Origin: CAWEQO01 sp963811225
Lineage (GTDB): Bacteria > Chloroflexota > Anaerolineae > Anaerolineales > Anaerolineaceae
Reading direction: 5' to 3'
Assembly (NCBI GenBank): GCA_963811225.1
Contig: CAWEQO010000002.1
Location: 124,001-188,000 of the forward strand
Length of the DNA: 64,000 nt
Shown here: piece by piece, positions 63,933 through 64,000 of the stretch
Position numbering within the stretch: the stretch's first letter is position 1
Layout of the letters: every line of letters begins with the position of its first letter
Translations under genes and position numbers: made by a program
The notes under the pieces: generated by a model
Database searches by the model: none
Seen by the model: only the letters and a program-made list of their open reading frames with translations
What the model was told of the DNA's origin: nothing

Positions 63933-64000
63933 ATGAAACGAGCAGTTATCCTGGCGGTCTTCATCGCCCTGCTCTCGACCCTGGCGCTTCCGGGCTCACT
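63933..64000 (+). CDS. Start of a secreted protein (continues beyond the window)
   Basis: ATG 63933 follows GGGAGAG and encodes a Lys-Arg start and a hydrophobic stretch, AVILAVFIALLSTLALPG, which is a signal peptide. Only 22 residues are visible, so nothing more can be said. Confidence 0.65.
   Translation, partial: MKRAVILAVFIALLSTLALPGS

Overview
The window is GC-rich bacterial DNA, most like a member of the Chloroflexota (Anaerolineae-like). This is inferred from gene content, not proven: two peptide-type ABC operons with proline/alanine/threonine-rich lipoproteins, a LuxR-TM-Kelch protein, a GAF/GAF histidine kinase, a PxKF-type surface protein, a translin homologue, a Lgt-like protein, and intergenic spacers filled with long palindromes. 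There is no rRNA or tRNA. The only clear RNA gene is the small SRP RNA (ffs) at 40.0 kb. Several apparent promoters sit so close to the start codon that the mRNAs should be leaderless.

Layout. 0-6.6 kb: end of a LacI-type regulator, its likely operator, and a five-gene peptide/sugar ABC importer operon in which three genes carry single-base frameshifts. 6.7-12.6 kb: prolyl-tRNA editing protein, LOG-family protein, purA, a lipoprotein, then ssb - translin - a membrane-anchored Cas4-like nuclease divided over two ORFs. 12.9-18.6 kb: Lgt-like protein, a split glutamine-dependent NAD synthase, NUDIX, a GxxExxY protein inside palindromic repeats, ABC-F ATPase. 18.9-28.6 kb: RRM protein, subtilase, alpha/beta hydrolase, remnants of a HigBA toxin-antitoxin pair, mutS2, a LarA-like protein and a GerMN lipoprotein. 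28.8-35.8 kb: CPBP protease, an ABC exporter with GntR/SdpI genes separated by two perfect parS sites, a membrane protein with a degenerate metzincin domain, a frameshifted metallophosphoesterase, and a sulfite-oxidase-like protein. 36-43.6 kb: histidine kinase, two methyltransferases, ffs, a LysM protein, an IS110 element. 43.8-50.4 kb: two large inverted arrays of a 42-bp repeat flanking UPF0173, LCP, lytic transglycosylase-like and AmrS genes. 50.7-56.7 kb: a second complete peptide ABC operon whose binding protein appears circularly permuted. 56.8-64 kb: LuxR-Kelch, PxKF surface protein, a membrane-anchored protein, thioesterase, CBS protein, and the start of a secreted protein.

Working together: both ABC operons have the order binding protein - two permeases - two ATPases, with a hairpin after the binding-protein gene that should raise its mRNA over the membrane parts. 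The LCP, transglycosylase-like and LysM proteins suggest cell-envelope work. The most unusual items are the circularly permuted binding protein, the divided membrane Cas4-like nuclease next to ssb and translin, the paired parS sites, the inverted 42-bp repeat arrays, and a candidate IS110 bridge RNA.
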